Of a stretch of DNA of 36,768 bases, positions 6,409 through 15,135 are shown in pieces. Positions within the stretch are counted from its first letter, which is position 1, and each line of letters opens with the position of its first letter. A program made the position numbers and the translations under genes. The notes under the pieces are model-generated. The model was not told the origin of the DNA. It saw only the letters and a list, made by a program, of their open reading frames with translations, and ran no database searches. This DNA comes from Candidatus Hydrogenedentota bacterium. GTDB taxonomy: Bacteria > Hydrogenedentota > Hydrogenedentia > Hydrogenedentales > SLHB01. The stretch spans positions 1 through 36,768 of the forward strand of contig JADLCA010000579.1 in the NCBI GenBank assembly GCA_020847495.1, written 5' to 3'.

Positions 6409-8963
6409 GGGCCGGGATTCCGGGATTTCGTGGCGATTTGCTGCGGAGTCCCCGTGTGGCTGAAGTAATGCCGCGCCAGTGCGTCGGAGATTTCCCGAAA
6501 ACGCTCTTCCCAGTTCACGAGCCGCGCTTCGAGTTGGGATCGCCCGTCATTATCGCCGGTCTCCGCAATCAGGTGGATATCCACTGTGATGAGTTCGCTT
6601 TCCACGCGCACGATGCCTTGCTGCTCGGCGCTCATGAAGGGATACGCCTTCTCGCGCGGCATGTGGGAAACATGCTCCTTCAACGCCCCGATCTGAAACA
6701 TGACCGACCGCGGGTTGGAATCGTCCGTGAGCAGGAGGTCCAGAACCGCGGGTGTCTGCAGGTTGGCCCCGTACCGCGCGCGATAGGTGAGCGTGCTATC
6801 GCAAATCTCCAGCAAGGCCTGCAGCATGGCGGCCTCCGTTTCTCCCGCCCTTGCAAGCCCGCCCCGCAGCAGCGCCAGCGTGTGGATTGAACGTTCGATG
6901 CGGCGTCCCATGTCGAGAAAACGGTAGCCCTGGCCGCGCGTCATGTTCTCGAGCGTGAGCCCGCTGAACGCGGCGAGCCCCGCCATGAACTGATTCAGCA
7001 GAAGAAGGACTTCCCCGAAGGGCGGAAGCTGTCCATCGCCCACACTGTCCGCCAGGTCCTCCACGAGACGGTTCAGCGTGCGCCATGCGTCGGCCGAGAG
7101 CCGGTCGCGCACAGCCCACGCCACGCGGTGCAGCGCGTTGAAGGTGGCCCGCACGCTTCCGGCGGTTTCCGCATCAAGAATCTTCGCCCGCACATCCGCT
7201 TCCATAGACGCGCGGTCACGAGAAGCTCCATCTTCCGCGCCGGGCGACGTGGCGTCATTCAAGAGGCGCACTACCCCGGACAGTTCAATTCTTCCCGCCA
7301 CGTCGCCTTCACCAGTGAGCCGGCCCAGCACGCAGCGGATCCTGCGCACGGTGCCTTCCGCGCGCTCCAGGTAGCGTCCCAGCCAATACAGATTGTCGGC
7401 AGCACGGCTCGGCAGGTTTGTGACGGTTCGGCGGATCTCGATAGGCTCGCCAGGAGCAGGAAGCAGACTCATCGTATCGGGAGGGCCTTCGGAAAGGACC
7501 CACGTGTCCTTGCTGCCGCCTCCGCGCTGCATGGACAGCGCCAGTACGCCTTGGGATTCAGAGTAACGCGTCAGCCCTCCGGGCATGACGTGGAATTCTC
7601 CGTTTCCGGAAGATGCCGTGTGCGCACGAAAGACCGTGTAGCGGGGTTCCCAGCCTGTACCGGTCCAGACCGGCACAGTCGATGCCGCGACCGGCTCGCG
7701 CGCGACGTAGGCGTAAGGCTTGGCTTCAATTCCCGCCAGCAGCGCATCGCGATCCGCGCGGGCGAGCATGCTGACCTGGGCGGCTTCCCAGCGGGGACTT
7801 GGAAACGCCGGTTCCACGACCAGCTCATCAGCATGGGCGCGCACATGCTCCAAATGCTTGGGCGCCGCGCACCACCACGTGCGCACCGACGGCAGCAGGA
7901 GGTCTTCGTCAAGGAAATGGCGGCAGAGGTCCGGCAGCAGCGCCCGCAATGCGGGCGCCTCGAGCAGGCCGCTGCCCAACGCGTTTGCCACGGCCACATT
8001 GCCGCTGTGCACCGCCTGCAGGAGCCCCACAAGACCTATGGTCGACTCGCTGTGAAGTTCAAGAGGATCGCAGTAGTGATCGTCCAGCCTGCGCAGAATC
8101 ACGTCCACCTGTTCCAGGCCTTCCAACGTCTTCAGATACACGCAATTGTCGCGCACCGTGAGGTCCTCGCCTTCGACCAGCGTGAATCCGAGATACCGCG
8201 CAAGATACGAATGCTCGAAGTAGGTCTCATTGAAGGGTCCCGGCGTAAGCAGCGCGATGGTGGGGTTGTCCCGGTGCCGTGGCGCCAATGCGCGCAGGCT
8301 GTTGCGCAGGCGGTCGAAGTATGAAGCTAGTCGCCTCACGCGGCAGTCGTGGATAATGCTCGGGAACACGCGCGACATCACGATCCGGTTTTCCAGGGCA
8401 TAGCCCGCGCCGGATGGCGCCTGCGTGCGGTCGGCGATGACCGTCCACGCGCCCTTGGGGCCGCGGGTCATGTCGGCGCTGTACAGGTGCAGCAGCCCGT
8501 TCCCCGGATCGAGCACTCCATGACACGGCCTCAGAAACGCGGGATTGGCGTAAATCAATTCCGGTGGAACGCGCTTCTCGCGCAAGAGTGTCTGCTCGCC
8601 GTACAGGTCACTCAGGATCAGGCTCATCAGCGTTGCACGTTGTTGCATACCCTTCTCGAGGGCCTGCCAATCCGCGGACGCGAGGATCTGAGGCGCCAGA
8701 TCCATCGACCACGGCCGTGTCACGCCCTGCGGATCGCCGTAGACGTTGTAGGTGACGCCATTCTCCTCGATGATGGTCGCCGCCTGCGCGCGGCGCCGGG
8801 CGAATTCAGCGGGGGAAAGGCCGTCCAACACGCTCAGGAAGCCATCCCACTGGGCGCGGATGCGGCCTCTCGCATCCACCAGTTCGTCGAAAGTGTGAGG
8901 GAGCTTGGCGTAGGCTGCGAGCGCGGTCCCGCGATAGGTGGTTTTGCGGCTGACCCTTTTCAT
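6405..8963 (-). CDS. Circularly permuted ATP-grasp / alpha-E fusion protein
   Basis: The chosen start is ATG 8963 (MKRVSRKTTYRG), six bases after GGGGGA. It gives 852 residues with no export signal. Residues ~1-480 match the circularly permuted ATP-grasp family (DUF404/407 type), with NVYGDPQGVTRPWSMDL, PTIALLTPGPFNETYFEHSY and VANALGSGLLEAPAL as family-like stretches. Residues ~515-850 form the helical alpha-E (DUF403) domain, starting SRAADNLYWLGRYLERAEGT. In many genomes these are separate adjacent genes; here they are fused. ATP-grasp enzymes form carboxylate-amine bonds with ATP, so a peptide or amide ligase is the expected activity, substrate unknown. The 25-base gap from the DUF2207 gene and the 4-base overlap with the transglutaminase gene indicate cotranscription and coupling. 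Confidence 0.93.
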   Translation of the reverse strand: MKRVSRKTTYRGTALAAYAKLPHTFDELVDARGRIRAQWDGFLSVLDGLSPAEFARRRAQAATIIEENGVTYNVYGDPQGVTRPWSMDLAPQILASADWQALEKGMQQRATLMSLILSDLYGEQTLLREKRVPPELIYANPAFLRPCHGVLDPGNGLLHLYSADMTRGPKGAWTVIADRTQAPSGAGYALENRIVMSRVFPSIIHDCRVRRLASYFDRLRNSLRALAPRHRDNPTIALLTPGPFNETYFEHSYLARYLGFTLVEGEDLTVRDNCVYLKTLEGLEQVDVILRRLDDHYCDPLELHSESTIGLVGLLQAVHSGNVAVANALGSGLLEAPALRALLPDLCRHFLDEDLLLPSVRTWWCAAPKHLEHVRAHADELVVEPAFPSPRWEAAQVSMLARADRDALLAGIEAKPYAYVAREPVAASTVPVWTGTGWEPRYTVFRAHTASSGNGEFHVMPGGLTRYSESQGVLALSMQRGGGSKDTWVLSEGPPDTMSLLPAPGEPIEIRRTVTNLPSRAADNLYWLGRYLERAEGTVRRIRCVLGRLTGEGDVAGRIELSGVVRLLNDATSPGAEDGASRDRASMEADVRAKILDAETAGSVRATFNALHRVAWAVRDRLSADAWRTLNRLVEDLADSVGDGQLPPFGEVLLLLNQFMAGLAAFSGLTLENMTRGQGYRFLDMGRRIERSIHTLALLRGGLARAGETEAAMLQALLEICDSTLTYRARYGANLQTPAVLDLLLTDDSNPRSVMFQIGALKEHVSHMPREKAYPFMSAEQQGIVRVESELITVDIHLIAETGDNDGRSQLEARLVNWEERFREISDALARHYFSHTGTPQQIATKSRNPGP

Positions 8964-8988
8964 GAGGGTCCCCCGATTTGACAGCAAC

Positions 8989-10935
8989 TCACCATCCGCC
9001 GCCGCCTCCTCCGCCCCCGCCGCCTCCCGACGACCCGCCGCCGGAGGAACCGCTGCTTCCGGATGAAGAGCCCGGAGCCGTGGACGAAGACGCGATCGCC
9101 GTGGCCATGGAAGTTCCCAAGGCGGATGCGAAACCGCGGCATCCGTGCTCGTTCCAATCTGAACCGCGATACCACAACGGACCGCGGTCCCTGAAGGAAG
9201 ACGGCGCACTGCGCGTGTCGAGGTCCTGCGTCAATCGTTCAGCCCACGGAGTTTCGGCGTCGAGCGCAAGCGCGTAAGGCAGATGCTCCTCGAACATCTC
9301 CGGAGTGACTTCATCCGCATGGCCAGATCCGTACCGCCCTTCCTGACTGCCTGTCAAATAGCGCTTGTATCCGTCCAGGTGATCCATGGTCTGGCGGCCC
9401 AGCCGCGTGGGCGCCTTCATCCACTGGTAGAAGCTCAGGTTGATGAAAGCCAACACGATCAATTGGATCACCAAGCCAAGCGACGCGTTGTAGATGAGAA
9501 TCCCCGCGACGGCTATCTCCGCGGCGAAAAATGGCGTTGCAAACAACGTCATGAAGAGGGCCTGCCCGATTCCTCCTTTTCCTGAAAGCACACCTTTCCA
9601 GAGTGTAAAGACGGTCATGCCCAGCGCCAGCACGCCAATCGACCAGAACCCCAGCCAGATGGAAAGGAAGATCACAGGGGTGTCCCCATGCTGCGGTTCC
9701 GTCAGCATCGCGCCGCCTACGACGATCACGGAGAGCAGCAGACCCGGGAGCCAATACTGCCAGTTCGTCAAGAAGTAGGTCTTCTCATAGTCCAGCTTCA
9801 GGGCCTTGTGGCAGGCGTTAATCGCGGCGGAGATCTTCTTGTGGTTGGTCTTCCGCAAAGCAGTGGAACTGCCCGACGTGATCAGCGCTGCCAACAGCGC
9901 GCGTTCCTCGGCTGGCAATGTATCATCTGGAGGCCGAAGTTGCGTGACACGGTATTCCGAATCCGTCTCGTCGATTTCGACGTACCCCTTCACGGCCAGG
10001 CTGACAAGCGCGCAGGTCACCACCGTGTTATCGAAACCCATCTTGGATACGAACCGCGCGGCCGCGGGACTGATGCCGGGTGGTGGACCCGGCTGAACGG
10101 TGATGGCGCCGTGCATTGGGTCGCGCCCCACCAGCACCCAAACCACAATGAAATATGCCAGCACCAGCAGGCACCCGGTGAAGCGCGTGGCGTCCGTCTT
10201 GAGGCGCGCAACCAGGAGTTTGACCGCGCTTTCAGAAGGAGGCGGGGTCACGATACCCTTGGGAAACGTTGCCACGATGGTGAAACCTTCCCCAGCCTCC
10301 AAAGAGCGTCGCGCCTGGAATGTCAGGTCTCCGTTTCGCTCGATGCGCGCTTCCACCGCCTCTTCTTTGGAACCCTGCGGCCCCGTGTATCCTTCAAGTG
10401 TCAGCTTGTACGAGGGGACCGGCACGGGAAGATGGACCGTTGCCGAGGCATCATCGATGGGAAACTCCCAGCCATTGCCTGTCGCATTCCAGTACAGTTC
10501 GTCGTGGTCGTCGAAGAACCCCAACTGGTGGTCGGTTTTGTACGTGAAGACGTAGGTGTGTTCACCGGGAGTTAGATAGACTGATTGGCTTCCGAAATAG
10601 GTCCGCACGCCGTTATCGAGACCTTCCGTGTGAAACGGCTCCGGGACACCGTCCCGCTCCACACTGACAATCTCGAATCCCACCGTGACCGGCCGCCACC
10701 AGGGTTTGCGATACCGGGTGGGAAAGTCCCGGTAGATGCCGTGCTGGATCTGATTGCCCTCGCTGCGAACGGTGATGGTCTCTCGGACGGTGAGACTCGC
10801 GTCTTCATATATCGTGACATCGCTGTGAAAACGAAGGATCCGCTCGCCACTCTCTTGTCCAAGGCAGGGAATCACGCCCGCAACAAAGAGGCATGCCCCC
10901 AGGGCCATTCGCCGGGCGAACGCGCCGGCCCTCAT
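8989..10935 (-). CDS. DUF2207 membrane protein with polyglycine-Trp tail
   Basis: The 648-residue protein starts at ATG 10935, overlapping the channel gene stop as ATGA. It has a signal peptide (residues 1-26, PCLGQ), then an extracytoplasmic DUF2207 domain ([20 protein letters not shown] ... [10 protein letters not shown] ... [15 protein letters not shown]). A transmembrane helix near residue 240 ([17 protein letters not shown]) and a cytoplasmic region ([21 protein letters not shown]) follow, then four or so further hydrophobic segments between ~395 and 510. The last ~30 residues are Ser/Gly-rich and end in eleven Gly and a Trp, encoded by a GGC/GGA-rich tract at about 8992-9060. Such tails are common in DUF2207 and TPM-domain proteins, function unknown. 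Its place between a channel and an ATP-grasp ligase suggests a membrane partner or substrate of the ligase. Confidence 0.9.
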   Translation of the reverse strand: MRAGAFARRMALGACLFVAGVIPCLGQESGERILRFHSDVTIYEDASLTVRETITVRSEGNQIQHGIYRDFPTRYRKPWWRPVTVGFEIVSVERDGVPEPFHTEGLDNGVRTYFGSQSVYLTPGEHTYVFTYKTDHQLGFFDDHDELYWNATGNGWEFPIDDASATVHLPVPVPSYKLTLEGYTGPQGSKEEAVEARIERNGDLTFQARRSLEAGEGFTIVATFPKGIVTPPPSESAVKLLVARLKTDATRFTGCLLVLAYFIVVWVLVGRDPMHGAITVQPGPPPGISPAAARFVSKMGFDNTVVTCALVSLAVKGYVEIDETDSEYRVTQLRPPDDTLPAEERALLAALITSGSSTALRKTNHKKISAAINACHKALKLDYEKTYFLTNWQYWLPGLLLSVIVVGGAMLTEPQHGDTPVIFLSIWLGFWSIGVLALGMTVFTLWKGVLSGKGGIGQALFMTLFATPFFAAEIAVAGILIYNASLGLVIQLIVLAFINLSFYQWMKAPTRLGRQTMDHLDGYKRYLTGSQEGRYGSGHADEVTPEMFEEHLPYALALDAETPWAERLTQDLDTRSAPSSFRDRGPLWYRGSDWNEHGCRGFASALGTSMATAIASSSTAPGSSSGSSGSSGGGSSGGGGGGGGGGGW

Positions 10936-13307
10936 TCTCCGTTCTCCATCCGGCGCGTCGCTTCGTGGTCGCTTGCCGTTCGGGATTCGCCGTTGAGGAT
11001 GCGGACGTCCAAGGGGGTGACAGTGTCCAGGTGCATGTCCCGTTGCGGATACGCGATTTCGATGCCCGCCTCGCGGAACAGCGCATCGATGCGATGTCGG
11101 ATGTCGCTGCGGACCACGCGCGCATCCGTGGCGGGTCCCATGGTAAGCCAGAAATACGCTTCAAACGTGAGCGCGTTGTCGCCGAACTCGGAAAACACCA
11201 CCACCGGTTCCGGTTCATCCAACACGCGGCTGTGTTCGGTCACCGCCTTCATGATGAGTTGCTCAACCTGCCGGGTTGGCGATCCATACGAGACCCCTAC
11301 CGTCACCGTGAAGCGCACCTTGGCGTCCGACAAGGTCCAGTTGATGACGGTCTTCTCCAGGAAGGCGCTGTTGGGCACCATGAGGTCCACCCCGGAAAAG
11401 AGCCGCAGCCTGCAACAGCGCGCGCCGATTTCTTCGATGTAGCCGCCGCGCCCGTCCACCTCCACGAGATCCCCGATGCGAATGGGCCGTTCCATCATGA
11501 GGATCAGGCCCGAGATGAAGTTGTTGATGAGGTTCTGGGCCCCGAAGCCCACCCCGATGGCGAGCGCGCCCCCGAAGAGGGTGAACGCGGTGAGCGGGAT
11601 GTTCACCGTGTTCATGGCGAACAGGACCACCAGGATGAGCAGCGCGTAGTGCACGAGCCGGTCGACATTGGCCGCGGAGTTCGCGTCCATCCGCGTGCGC
11701 GTGAACACGTGCTTGCGCAAGTAGCGCCGGATGATGCGGGTGATCGCGAATCCGCATATCAGAATGATGCCCGCCAAGCTGATCTGCCGCACCGTGAGCG
11801 GCTCGCCGCCCACGTCGATCGGCAGCCGGAAGTTCCAGATCTCCGATGCCTGCTTGCTGTACTGCTCCCAACGCTGCTTCAAGGTCAGCGTGCTTTGCGC
11901 CGCCTTGAGATCCTCGATAAGGCGCCGGTTGAGCTGCTCGATGCTCGAGATCGACGTCAAGCTCTCACGCACGGTGTCCATGTTGTAATTGAGCGTCTTC
12001 AGCATCTTGCGGGCTTGCGCGGCTTCCGGCGATTCCCCGAGACCTATGCTAAGTTTCCGATCCCACTCCCGCACGGACGCCCGGATGGATTCCAGCCGCG
12101 AGAGCCGCGTCTGGCGAATCGACGCGAGCGATTCCGCATACGCCTCCGCGTCCTGCAGTTCAGCCAGCACCGCAAAGGTTTTGGGTTGCGCATGCAATTC
12201 ATAGCGTGTGCCCCAAATCTCTTCCTCGCGAAACATGAAATCCAGCCGCTCGCGAAGCATCGTCACATTGTCGCTGGCCACCGCCGCTTCCGCTTTCAGC
12301 ACGTCCACCACCGCCTGCTTCGCCGCGGCCTCTCCGTTTGTACCCTGAATCCCATCGCGGGCCTCGTTCAGCTTGCGCTGCGACTCATCCTTGAGGGTGA
12401 TGGCCTGCTTCAGCTTGACCTGCAGATCGGCACGCCTCTTGGCCAAAGTCTGCCTGCGCGCCTCAAGATCCTCTGCCCGGTAGCGTTCGCGTGACTTGGC
12501 CTCCGCCAACTTCTGATTCAAGAATTCCCGCTGCTTGTCGCGCAACGCGGCGCGTTCCTCGGCAGCCTTGATCTGAGCTTCGCACAGGGCCTGCGTTGCC
12601 TTCAGCACTTCCGCCGCCGCGCGCACCGCCTGCATGCGGCCTTCAAGAGGCCGCAACACCGCAGGATCGCTGCTGGCGGCCGCTTCCTTCTTGACCTGCG
12701 CCAGCTCGGCTTCTGTTCTGCCGAATTCCTTTTTTGTACGCTCAAGCCGGCTCTTGGCTTGGTCCAGGGCGCGCTGGTCCTGTTCACGCTGCTCGTCTTT
12801 GGTCTGGAGCGCGTCCCGGAAGGTATCCACAAACCACGGCGTATACGGAGGAGGGTCGGGAATGCCCTGGTATTCCTCCCGCTCACGCGCAAGCTCCTCC
12901 TGTAACCTGGCCGTTTCCTTGCGCTCCTCGAGAAGTGACAAATGGTCTTCATGCACACTGCGCAACTGGCGCAAGCTCAGGGCCTGGTCTTGCAGGCTCG
13001 CCAACGGAACGCCGGTCTCGGCCGCATACTCCTGCGTGGCCCGTTCTTCCGCCGTGGTGATTCGCGCGTCCAGCGACTCGATCTTCTCTTCGATTTCCTT
13101 CTGCTGTGTCTCAAGGGTGGGCTCGGGGACTTCCGCCACTGGCGCCGCCTGATTGGGCGCGGGAGCGGATGTCTGCGCATATGCGCCGGTACCCGCGAGA
13201 TGGGTCAGCGCGGCCAGGACCGCAATGGCAAGCAGACCTTTCACCTTGGCGTGGAATCTCCCTTGCCCGGTGAAGTCAGCGGATGGAGTTTGAAGAAAAA
13301 GGGACAT
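10932..13307 (-). CDS. MscS-family mechanosensitive channel with long periplasmic coiled coil
   Basis: The 791-residue product starts at ATG 13307, about 39 bases downstream of a good promoter; a GTG at 13244 is a less likely alternative. A hydrophobic signal segment ([20 protein letters not shown]) is followed by ~350 residues of Glu/Arg/Lys/Ala-rich heptads (~60-420), a coiled-coil region like that of MscK/KefA-type channels. Membrane helices then lead to the MscS pore and beta domain at ~570-650: [39 protein letters not shown] and [14 protein letters not shown] are diagnostic. Family members release osmolytes when membrane tension rises. It is smaller than full MscK (about 1,100 residues) and lacks most of its extra helices. 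It is the first gene of the operon and is translationally coupled to DUF2207. Confidence 0.93.
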   Translation of the reverse strand: MSLFLQTPSADFTGQGRFHAKVKGLLAIAVLAALTHLAGTGAYAQTSAPAPNQAAPVAEVPEPTLETQQKEIEEKIESLDARITTAEERATQEYAAETGVPLASLQDQALSLRQLRSVHEDHLSLLEERKETARLQEELAREREEYQGIPDPPPYTPWFVDTFRDALQTKDEQREQDQRALDQAKSRLERTKKEFGRTEAELAQVKKEAAASSDPAVLRPLEGRMQAVRAAAEVLKATQALCEAQIKAAEERAALRDKQREFLNQKLAEAKSRERYRAEDLEARRQTLAKRRADLQVKLKQAITLKDESQRKLNEARDGIQGTNGEAAAKQAVVDVLKAEAAVASDNVTMLRERLDFMFREEEIWGTRYELHAQPKTFAVLAELQDAEAYAESLASIRQTRLSRLESIRASVREWDRKLSIGLGESPEAAQARKMLKTLNYNMDTVRESLTSISSIEQLNRRLIEDLKAAQSTLTLKQRWEQYSKQASEIWNFRLPIDVGGEPLTVRQISLAGIILICGFAITRIIRRYLRKHVFTRTRMDANSAANVDRLVHYALLILVVLFAMNTVNIPLTAFTLFGGALAIGVGFGAQNLINNFISGLILMMERPIRIGDLVEVDGRGGYIEEIGARCCRLRLFSGVDLMVPNSAFLEKTVINWTLSDAKVRFTVTVGVSYGSPTRQVEQLIMKAVTEHSRVLDEPEPVVVFSEFGDNALTFEAYFWLTMGPATDARVVRSDIRHRIDALFREAGIEIAYPQRDMHLDTVTPLDVRILNGESRTASDHEATRRMENGE

Positions 13308-13345
13308 GAATGAATACCTGAACTGTTGCTTCGATTGTGTGTATC

Positions 13346-13374
13346 ATCCTACGGTTGCCGTCAGGAGGTGTCAA
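13346..13374 (-). promoter_or_regulatory. Sigma70-like promoter of the channel-ligase operon
   Basis: The reverse strand has a perfect -35 TTGACA (13374-13369), a 17-base spacer and TAGGAT (13351-13346, 4 of 6 consensus). Transcription would start near 13339, leaving a leader of about 30 bases before ATG 13307. It also argues for that start codon. The glycosyltransferase gene diverges from the same 132-base gap. Confidence 0.5.
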
Positions 13375-13439
13375 CGTGCGGCGCTGATGCCGCGGAGAAC
13401 GTCCGCGGATTCTGGAATGGGTAATGAGAGGGACCTTTC

Positions 13440-14768
13440 ATGGAGAAGGTGCCGGGTTCCGGCTTTGGGGTGCCTCGACTCAGCGTGTCCAGAGTACGGC
13501 CTTCCGCGCTGTTGATGCACTGGATGGCCGTGGCCTCTCTGCTCCTCGTGCCCGCCGTTTCGTCGCCATGGATACGGTGGCTCGCCGTGGGTGCGCTCCT
13601 GGTTCAAGGGCTGGGAAATCTCGGCATTCGTATGCTGTTCCGGCGCAACATGGCTACGCTACCCCGTCTCGATAATCCACCGGACGGTGGCAGACGGGGG
13701 CCACTGCCGGGCGTCACCTTCATCATCCCCGCGCGCAATGAGGAAAGGAGCATCGAGCCGGCCGTGCGCTCGATGCTTGAGCAAGAATACGAGCGCGTCG
13801 AGTTCATCGCGATCAACGACGGGTCAACCGACAAGACACCAGCCATCCTGGACGCGCTCGCCCGAGAGTTCCCGATACTGCGTGTCATTCATGACCCGCC
13901 GTTGGCCCCGGGCTGGCGCGGTAAGGCTAACGCCATCTGGACGGGCGTTCAACTCGCGGACCCCGCCCATGAATGGCTGTTTCTCACCGATGCCGACACG
14001 CTCTTCGATCCGGATGTCCTGTGCGCGGCCGTCGCCATCGCTTCGATGAACAACCTCGACTTGCTGACCGGTATCGTGTATCTGCAAAACGGCAGCATCT
14101 GGGAAGAGCTGGTCATGCCTGCAAAGTGGTCAGGCATTGTCGTGGGCGCGAGTCCCGACCGCCTGAACCACCCTTCTTCCTCGCCAGTTGGGGTCGGTCC
14201 TTTCATGCTGGTACGCCGTGCGGCCTACCTCGGCAGTGGCGGCCATGCGGCATTTCCAGGTCAGGAGCCCGAAGACACGCTGCTCGCGGCGGTAGTCAAG
14301 GCATGGGGCGGCAAGGTGGGCGCCGCCGTGGTGGACCGCAAAGTGCGCGTCCGCATCTACAACGGGTACCGCGCCATGCGCGACGCCTTCGTGCGCAAAG
14401 CGCGGATTGTGGCGGGCGACAACTCCCTCGTCATCCAGATGCGCATTGCCTACACGCTCCTGCAAGAGGTCTTGCCCATGCCTGTCGCGATCTTCGCCGC
14501 GGCAACCCTCTTGTCCTCTGGGTGGAACGCTTCCTGGGCGGCAATCCTCCTCGCTGGCGCCTGGGCGTATGGAACATACGGCATCGCGGCGAAGGAGTTT
14601 CGCCGCGTCGCCCACATGCGCCGCGGCCTTGAATGGTGCCATCCCGTGTCGGGCTGCATTCGCGCCAGTTTCATGATCGAGGCGTGGTGGCAATGCGTGC
14701 GCGGCAGTCCAATGCACTGGCGCGGCCGCCCCGTTTCGGTCGACCCCAAAACAAAAGTCGAGCCTTGA
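13440..14768 (+). CDS. Membrane glycosyltransferase, family 2 (GT-A)
   Basis: The 442-residue protein starts at ATG 13440 after GAGAGGG. Two hydrophobic segments (~27-60) precede a GT-A catalytic domain: IIPARNEERS (96-105), NDGSTDKT (126-133), the metal-binding DAD at 184-186 and EPED at 276-279 supplying the likely catalytic base. A C-terminal hydrophobic pair (~350-385) anchors it again. The layout is like the CrtQ/hopanoid-type and other processive or lipid-linked GT2 enzymes, transferring a nucleotide-sugar residue to a membrane acceptor on the cytoplasmic face. The acceptor cannot be read from the sequence. It is transcribed away from the channel operon and followed by a repeat-rich spacer, so it seems monocistronic. 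Confidence 0.88.
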   Translation: MEKVPGSGFGVPRLSVSRVRPSALLMHWMAVASLLLVPAVSSPWIRWLAVGALLVQGLGNLGIRMLFRRNMATLPRLDNPPDGGRRGPLPGVTFIIPARNEERSIEPAVRSMLEQEYERVEFIAINDGSTDKTPAILDALAREFPILRVIHDPPLAPGWRGKANAIWTGVQLADPAHEWLFLTDADTLFDPDVLCAAVAIASMNNLDLLTGIVYLQNGSIWEELVMPAKWSGIVVGASPDRLNHPSSSPVGVGPFMLVRRAAYLGSGGHAAFPGQEPEDTLLAAVVKAWGGKVGAAVVDRKVRVRIYNGYRAMRDAFVRKARIVAGDNSLVIQMRIAYTLLQEVLPMPVAIFAAATLLSSGWNASWAAILLAGAWAYGTYGIAAKEFRRVAHMRRGLEWCHPVSGCIRASFMIEAWWQCVRGSPMHWRGRPVSVDPKTKVEP

Positions 14769-14860
14769 AGCCCACCTCCGCCATCCCTGCAAATGCGGGG
14801 ACCGCGTCAACCGAGAACGCCAACCAAGAACGCCAACCTATAAGGAGCGCAACCAGGAGC

Positions 14861-14901
14861 GCCGGCATCCCTGCCGGCTCTTCATCCTCGCGATCGCGAG
14901 G
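14861..14901. repeat. Two adjacent perfect palindromes
   Basis: GCCGGCA (14861-14867) pairs with TGCCGGC (14872-14878) over a 4-base loop. CCTCGCGATCGCGAGG (14886-14901) is a perfect 16-bp palindrome containing the octamer GCGATCGC. They lie about 95 bases after the glycosyltransferase stop. No T-run follows, so terminator function is doubtful. Confidence 0.6.
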
Positions 14902-14930
14902 ACTGCTTCTCAACCCAAAACTACATCCGC

Positions 14931-14966
14931 GAATGAACGCGAATGAACGCAAATGAACGCCAATGA
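14931..14966. repeat. Ten-base-period GAATGAACGC repeat
   Basis: GAATGAACGC occurs twice exactly, then AAATGAACGC, then the partial copy CAATGA. The period equals about one helical turn. Similar short arrays are common between genes in planctomycete and verrucomicrobial genomes; their role is not established. Confidence 0.65.
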
Positions 14967-15135
14967 CAGAGGGCGTGACGGCCATTCATGTCAGCCCCAT
15001 TCAACGGCCGCTTCCAATTTGGCAGCCTTGACGGCGATCTTGCGGGTTTGTCGCAGGGGTGACTGGTGGTGCTGTAAAGGCTGGACCAGGTTGCTTCGCA
15101 GATTTCGGCGCGGAGCGCGTGCGGAAGGAGGCCTC

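Larger units (their letters stand above)
14769..15135. other. Repeat-rich non-coding spacer
   Basis: These 367 bases hold no credible gene. The first half is AAC/GCC-rich imperfect repeats, two perfect hairpins (14861-14901) and a 10-base-period repeat (14931-14966). The second half (about 14990-15126) shows no structure that I can interpret. A reverse-strand frame there ends in a Lys/Ala-rich tail and might be a gene relic, but it is too short to support. A perfect AGGCCT-centred palindrome GGAGGCCTCC (15127-15136) touches the DUF5131 stop. Confidence 0.55.

Noticed and set aside
10893-12494. Forward open frame of 533 codons opposite the MscS gene
   Set aside because: It is a composition shadow of the coiled-coil and MscS coding sequence.
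14985-15130. Reverse-strand tail ending in a Lys/Ala-rich stretch downstream of the DUF5131 gene, possible tcmP relic
   Set aside because: Only about 45 codons, no start codon and no recognisable TcmP motif.
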